From: Icerya purchasi
Taxonomy: Eukaryota; Arthropoda; Insecta; Hemiptera; Monophlebidae
Direction of reading: 5' to 3'
NCBI GenBank assembly: GCA_039619475.1
Contig: CM077115.1
Location: 491,433,352 to 491,497,351, forward strand
DNA length: 64,000 nt
Numbering within the stretch: the first letter of the stretch is position 1; each line of letters starts with the position of its first letter. Under the pieces are notes generated by a model, which did no database searches, was not told where the DNA came from, and saw only the letters and a list, made by a program, of their open reading frames with translations. Below, piece after piece: positions 57,300 to 64,000 of this stretch. The position numbers and the translations under genes are program-made.

Positions 57300-58125
57300 T
57301 TACATCAGTTTATGTTACCGAATAATCTGATTATATACATATGGAGAAATACACCAGTAAAAAATTCCAAGGAAGAAATATTTTTGATCCCATAAATGTA
57401 AACTGTTCTAAACATCTCGTTAAACATTTCATATAAAAAACTGTAAATAAAGAAGAAACGATGAAAAACCGCGGGTGCGCCTACCGAACGGCAAATGCTT
57501 TTTCACAAAATCATTAGTAAGATGTATATGAATTTTCCAGATTAGACATCAGTGTAAGTCCTTTAAAGAACCCAAGAAAAACTCATAAGAAGAAGATATA
57601 ACAGGTCGGTAGTTTAAACGAGTTGTTAAAACTTTTTCATTCAAAATGAGCTTATTTTGATTCGGCAACGGCTCATATTTTTGGCGCGATTATGCTCAAA
57701 CGAAATGCACACCACTTGCCCTGCGATTATTATTTCGTTTTCGGAAATAACACCCGCCGAATATGATGTTCGCAGAGAAATCATTCAAAGTCTCCATTTT
57801 TTTTATTTTTCGAATTGTCTATCTTTGGACCACAATAATATTTCAACGGTTTCTTCACTTTTCTACCTTCAATATTTCAACATTCGTTTGCCATATTGTT
57901 CCTTTTGTCCTCAGTAGTTCCGTTTTTCTTTATTATCGGTAACTTTCGATTTTTCCCGAAAGCCAGTCTGATTTTTTTTTCTTTTTTTTTTTTTTTTTTT
58001 TTTTTGAATCGAAATATCGCCCTGGTCAGTGTGCTAATTTCATTTAAAAGTTGTCCAGTTTTTTTTTTCTTATATTTTTTTTTTCAACTGAGCTCGTCAG
58101 CTATACGATGATGTTTATTATTTTT
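57300..58125. other. Non-coding stretch
   Basis: Long T runs (57970-58005) and pyrimidine-rich sequence; no gene recognised. Confidence 0.4.
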
Positions 58126-58129
58126 CAAT

Positions 58130-58700
58130 TTGCGGCCGGGGGACATTCTACTCGAATGAAAAATACCATTAACAAATAGGCTTTCTCTTGCTTTTTAATG
58201 GAAGCTTGGGTGCTGTTAACTGATTATGTTTTTTTTCCACTTTTCGGAGCCCAATCAACCAAGGAAAATCAAGGTAATAGCTCAAAAGGAGCATACCATA
58301 CTCGATTTTCATCTGATGCGAAATAGAATGAATGAAGGAAGCTAGAATAGGAACAAGTGACACAAGGAACGAAAAGAGAGAAGGATATAAGAGTCATTGT
58401 ATGAAGTAGGCAAGATCGAAAAGCTGAGAATAGAAGAGAGAACGTTCTGAAGAAATTAAGGAACATTCGAAGAAGACATGATTGACATTACACAGAAGAA
58501 AAAAAAGGAATCTTCTGGGTGAAGAGGGCACCGCGGAGAAGAGACGAGGAAAAAAGCGAAAATGTGACAAAGAGAGAAAGGTACGATCGAAACGAAGACG
58601 ACATAATGGCAGTGATCAGGGGACGACAAAGAGAGAAGTAAACTTGTCAAACCAGCTGGTCAGAGAAGGTAAAGGCTGGACGGAAAGATAAAATCGGATT
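58130..58700 (-). pseudogene. Decayed RNase H-type LINE C-terminal tail
   Basis: On the minus strand the piece SSPRCPLHPEDSFF (about 58560-58510) is followed, after a frame change, by CNVNHVFFECSLISSER and LFYSQLFDLAYFIQ (58490-58395). This is the Cys-rich tail (CP.C.ED...H..FEC...) seen after RNase H in I-like LINEs and at 46.4 and 47.8 kb here. The region is purine-rich on the plus strand, hence pyrimidine-rich in sense, as in the other decayed tails. A similar purine-rich block at 59140-59500 may be more of the same, but I found no motif there. Confidence 0.6.
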
Positions 58701-58704
58701 GGAG

Positions 58705-61700
58705 AAACGGGGAAAAATAAATATCCTTCTGTAACGTAATATGGAACTGTCTGGAAATATGATTAATATTGCGAGTGGGAAATTTATGAAGAGGATTTTT
58801 GTTGAATCCGCATGCCCGTAAAACATAATCCCTTATCTCTTTACGTCGGTTAGCTTCTCCGTCTGTTCTTGTATATATTTCTCTATGTTCTTTTTCTGTA
58901 CTCACTGTGCTGCTTAACATATTAACACTTTTCTTAAGATTTTCCCCTTTTTTAACTTACATGCAAAGCCTTTGGTTGAATATAATGACGAAGTTTTATT
59001 ACTTAAGTGACACTTTTTTCTATACATTTGTTAGTAGTTGCTTAATTTGATTGATCCGGATATTTACTTAGTTATTTATTTATATTTTTGTTAACTTTAT
59101 CAGCCGAAAACTTTTAATGCCAGTGCTACAGTTTAAAATAGTGTAGGGATGGAAACAATCTAGGTACCAATACGATTAAAAATTGAGAAAACCGGAAGAG
59201 ACAGTCGTAGGAACTATAGAGGACGAATAAAGCGCAAGAGGAATTGTAGGAAGTAGGAAAAGGTAGGCGCCTAGGAGCTGAAAATGTAAATAGGAAGGCA
59301 CGGCGAACGTGCGTCGGAAGATTGGCATGACACCACGTCACGTATTGGCAAAGAGGATAAGTTGGCAGAAAGAGAAGAAGATTGTGGTTAAACCGAAGAT
59401 GGATGACAAACGGAATGAAAGACTGACGCATTCATGGTACACCATCGTGAGAAGGCCGGATAGGTTTAATAGGGAGGTGGTGGTAAAAAAATGAAGGACG
59501 AGAAAAAAGGAATGGGTAGAGCTGGACGTTACGATATTTATTATAAAGAAGTTAATATTAGCGGCGGAGATAAGAATTCACATATTATGGCGAGCAGGTC
59601 TGACCAGAGTTATTCTCTCTGAAAAATTCGATTCGGTCTATTCTCTGAACTATAAATGTCTCTACTCTTTCTCGTGTTTATTGTTTCGTATTATCAGCAT
59701 TTTAAAATACCGTTTGTTTGTTATCGTTTTTTTTTTTTTTATCGGCCAGTTAAGTAGGTAGTATTCGCTTACCGGCGCGTCTTCGTGTGATTCGAAAGTA
59801 GCATTACGTCATCCGCGAAGGTTGGACAATCAGTGATCTTTTTCCAAAACCAAAGTCTGATTTCATTTTCTAACTTCTCAATATATCTACGTGTCGTTCT
59901 GAAAACTTATTTTTTTGCAGCACGCAGCTTGACTCTTGTTTGTGAATTTCAAATAAATTTTATATTTTACCTTCGATGCACAATATTAGACAACATTTAT
60001 CGTATAATCTGTCTAGTTTTTATTATCTTTGTACATTTATGATACAGTTTATTTTCTACTACCTCTGTGTTTTTATCCCCTTTTGTTTACTTATTCATCT
60101 TATTCTTTTTGTCATCGGTCATTATTATACTTCGAAATCGGTCAATTTAATGAAAATTACGTGCTGATTATTTTCTTCGCATTAATTATTCTCACGCGTT
60201 AATTAGGAAATCTTACTTTTAGGATCAATGAAAAGCTACACCCTCTGTCGTCATAGTATGAGATAGAAACAGCTTAGAAGACACGCGCAATCAAATACGA
60301 AGAAAACTTTGTTGTTTGATCTACTTTTCGTAGCCCAAAACTGATGAGGAGCGCCGACAATCACGAAATTATCACATTTAAAAGATTTCGTATAGGCTTT
60401 ATTTTCCAATGTCCTTTATTTATTCCGTCTAAAAAAACCTCTTTTATTCTTTATGGTAATTTTCTTGTCATTAACCGAATGTATATGAAATGATAAAAAT
60501 GGAGAAGATGTGTTCGAAAAAAAAAAATGAATAAAGAAAATTGGAAAGGTTTCGAAATAACTTGGCAATTCAATTACGAGTATACGTCAGATCCCTTCTT
60601 TAGGCTACTGAACTTTTTACAAGTTCTTGTTTTTGTACAGATATTCTGTTTTATAGACTTTTTTCCGTGTTTTAATTATTTCGAAATTCATTATTTTCAG
60701 AATTAAATTTAAAATTTTCTCCTTTCTTGGCTTTCTACTATTTTACATAATATTTAGGATTGTACATTTCTTCGATGAGTACTATTTTTAAGAGTATTTA
60801 AGGACGCAGTATTTCAATAATTAATGAAATTACAAACGCATTTAAATAAACAAAATTTACAAATATTCATTTTAATAGTATCAGTCTTAAAAATTTTGAA
60901 AATTTTTATATCTAAACCCGTTAATGATAAAAATCTTGCAATATTTCATCGCATAATGTAGACTTTTTATTTTCAAATACGTCGATTTAATAATAATCTC
61001 GTTTATTCCCAATTACGGATAATGTTATACATACAAACACCAAATTTTACTTCTACACTTGGGCGACTCCTCGTAAATTAATAAAATGATCACTTAGCGA
61101 ACACCTTTACCGCTTATTAATTTTCATTTAGCAATGAAATTAATAATATCATTTTTTTTCTTTTCAATGTTTCCAGAATTTTGGAAACTATTTAGACGAT
61201 GCTCTATATATTTTTAAAACATTATTTCAGATTTTATGATTTTTTTTATTATCTGTATTAAAAATTTTCAGTTTTAAGTCCCTTTTAAGATTTACACATT
61301 TTTATACGGTTTTTTCGTTACTAAGGGGAATTCTTATACGCACTGGATTTCAAATTCTTTGAGATATTTCCTATTATTCATTCGGATTTGGAAAAAAAAA
61401 AAACATTCAACATTTAAGGACATGCAAACACACAATTTAAATACGGCCTCTAATCTCCTCCAGGCTTGTTCCCAGTCATCCGAACAGCTCAAAGGGTTGC
61501 TAAGAATCTGCGGAGGTAAAACATCAGGCTGACAACATGCTGATAAATTTAGGAAAATAAGGAAACATATATAAAGCAAAAAAAATGCAGGTCGACCCCA
61601 TCTTTCACTTGGTCGTCAATGGAAAAATATTAGGCAAAGCACTATCGGGAAGAAAGCGGCTAGCCGTGTTTAGATATAATAGCTGTTACAGATAACTCAA

Positions 61701-64000
61701 TGCATGCGTGATGGAGCGACTTTCAGTTATGGAGCAGCTTACCAAATAATAATAATTACCAACCTTATTAGGAGCGATATAAGAAATTTACCTATGCATA
61801 TAATTTTCCGTATTACAAACAAACAAGCAAGGGGGGGGGGGGGGGGGGATCTATCCGCCAAACCGCCCATCGAAGCTATTCGAATAGAATTATAATATTC
61901 CTTTCACAATATAAAAATGTCACACAAACGTAGCCGTAAATATTTTGACATGTATTTAAATATCTCCCATACTTTTCCTTGTAAGTTTATTTTTTATTAC
62001 AGATCAATGTATTAAAATTGCGTCAAATTCGTAAAATATTTTGCCTAATACATATATATATGTGTATATACTAAAAGGCAAAGAATGCACGACAACGCTA
62101 TAATTCGCTGAAAATTTATATATTTTTGCGTTCACATGATGTTGTATTTTATTTAAATAAGAATTATTCGCTTCATTTTTTTATAATTTAATAAAGTTTG
62201 GCTTTAAATTTAAATTGGCTTTCGAATCGTTTACCCTATTCAGGTGTTTTAAAAATCGAATAAAAGGCTCATTTTCTGATGACTTTTTCGAATTTTGAAC
62301 CACCATGCCGCGTCAACGATGGATGATCCGGCTACTGTTGAAAATCGATACACTCGCTATCACGTCTGCACACACAGTCGCATCATGACGATGCATGACC
62401 ACCGTTTTCTTTTTAGGAGTTTCGTCGATGAAAGAATTAATCGCTGCCCGTCGTCGAAAGTATGAAAAAAAGTTATTTTCGACATTAGTTGACCGATTCT
62501 TGCAGAAAAAAGCAAAAAAGAAGAAAGCTGTTTATTCCGATTTCTGTACACATTAACTCATCGCGAAGCCTCTAAATTTATTCGGGCATCTATTTCAACG
62601 TTACCTCGGGAAGGCAATACAAAATATCCCTATGACGTCATCGCAGATCTGAACAAAATAGTGTTCGTTTCTTCACTGCACATCATTTAGCCTAGTGCGA
62701 GCTTTTTAATTATCCGGCACGTCCGCAGTTGAAGTTATCGAATTTTTACGTTGCGCTACGCACCACGTACGGCTACCAGTCTGCATTCTGCTAGTTGGTC
62801 GTCGTAGAACTTTCGGAGAACGTTTGCCTCGACGCTGCGCGAATTATTTATGCCGCTCTACTTTTTTCAGTATCCACCGATTTGCAGCGGCGCAGAAAGT
62901 TCGACGCGTATTCGCCGACTTTTAAAGAGCTCAGGTGCGCGACAAAAGCAAAAGTTAAACAATGGCCACTTTTAACGGAGCGAGTAAAATAACTGGAACG
63001 GAATGGGAAAAAAGCTTTCTGCTTACGCTGTCGCGGAAACGGCTAGAACATTTCGGTCTCTTCATCCTCCGATTCTTAACGCTTACTTCTCACTCCCGTT
63101 CCTTTGTCCCGTTTCTCGGCCCGTTCTCGCCTAATAGCTCGTTTCCAGTGTTTTTCCGATCGCATTATAGAATTAACGGCAAATAAAATGACGGCACTAC
63201 AGTTTCTCGAACGATCAAACTGGCCACTCTAGAACAACATCCGATCTCCTAGCTAGGATAGTGACCGCTCGCTGAAGTTATTTATGCCGCGCGTTATCTA
63301 GATAAATTAAAAGCATCACAAACCGACCTATTCACAGGTGCCGAATTAACGAGCTATAGTTAGACACGTGTTCTTATTATCATCACGATAACTTTCGTAA
63401 ACTTCATGTTATATTTTGAAGATACCAGGCATATTTGTCTTATCGGGGAAATTAATTGCTTGCGTATACGAGAGGCTAAACAAATTTTCTTTGTGGCGAA
63501 CATTTATCGAGTTCAGCGATAATTTTTTTCGTCGAAATACATAAAATCATACGAAAACAAAAAGTCATCGAGCCAAGTGGACGACATACAGAGACTTTGC
63601 ACAAAGGCGTCGTGTAAGATCACGACGAAAAATTACTACTCAGAGATATTGCACTAAAGTCATCACACTTGGATAAAGTAGTCGTCGAAGATTAAAGTCA
63701 TCACAGATATAGCACATACGTTATCGTACAGAGACGCGTGCCTTTGCACAAAGTCACCACTGCTAAGTTGAAATGCAACAGTCTGTTCTTACACAGTAGT
63801 AACAGTGATTAAGCACGCATCACGAGAAGGTTTTCGTAATGATATTTTACCGCGAATGCGCTTTCTAATTTAAAATTCTGTATAAGTAACGAATTTTCAG
63901 AGCGATATTCGCATTCATTATTACAGATTCGCATATTCGTTACTACACTCATTATTACCGGTTAATTTTGGTTACCTTCTTTTATTTAATACGGAATTCA
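58705..64000. other. Non-coding stretch, no gene recognised
   Basis: Mostly AT-rich. It includes a purine-rich block (59140-59500), an 18-G run (61831-61848) and a GC-richer patch at 62720-63300 with open frames 62795-62992 and 62962-63186, neither of which I recognise. No splice-supported gene, tRNA or repeat family is evident. Confidence 0.35.

Noticed and set aside
1..64000. A CRISPR array or bacterial-style operon
   Set aside because: No regularly spaced repeat-spacer structure and no clustered co-directional prokaryotic genes; all content is eukaryotic transposon-derived.

Overview
The window looks like intergenic or heterochromatin-like DNA from an arthropod, probably an insect. It is strongly AT-rich and full of homopolymers and microsatellites. 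The only recognisable protein coding is retrotransposon debris of types common in insect genomes: a Jockey-type LINE, RNase H-bearing (I-like) LINEs and RTE-like LINEs. There are also tRNA-derived SINEs, an LTR and short hAT-like elements. The species cannot be named from this sequence. I found no convincing host gene, rRNA, intact tRNA, CRISPR array or operon, and most open frames are chance openings.

Layout. 1-8 kb: four broken LINE fragments (RNase H type at 1.7-2.6 kb, RTE-like at 3.4-4.8 and 5.1-6.0 kb, another LINE C-terminus at 7.6-8.0 kb) and an old LTR-like segment at 6.25 kb. 9.8-10.1 kb: a hAT-like MITE. 16.0-16.4 kb: first full SINE copy. 20.3-21.5 kb: a decayed Jockey reverse transcriptase split by a second SINE copy. 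23.6-23.9 kb: a very clean hAT-like MITE with perfect 8-bp target duplications. 25.2-25.5 and 36.2-36.6 kb: further SINE copies. 28.9-35.2 kb: palindromic foldback elements, a roughly 284-bp diverged tandem repeat, a decayed RNase H-type LINE and a 31-bp minisatellite. 41.9-46.7 kb: a long but dead I-like LINE whose endonuclease is split by an 835-bp solo LTR. 47.6-47.9 kb: another LINE 3' end. 48.47-53.10 kb (minus strand): a nearly complete 4.6-kb Jockey-type LINE bounded by 17-bp target duplications. 55-58.7 kb: two more palindromes and one more LINE tail. The remainder (about 10-15.5, 16.5-19.7, 36.6-41.9 and 59-64 kb) shows nothing I can name.

The elements do not form a functional system; the window is a stratified record of insertions. 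Nesting gives relative ages: the solo LTR is younger than the I-like LINE it split, SINE copy 2 is younger than the decayed Jockey fragment, and a 165-bp retroposon is younger than the RTE-like fragment at 3.4 kb. The strongest results are the target-site duplications and, for the solo LTR, the fact that removing it and one 4-bp duplication rejoins the endonuclease reading frame exactly. No new cellular or defence system was found.
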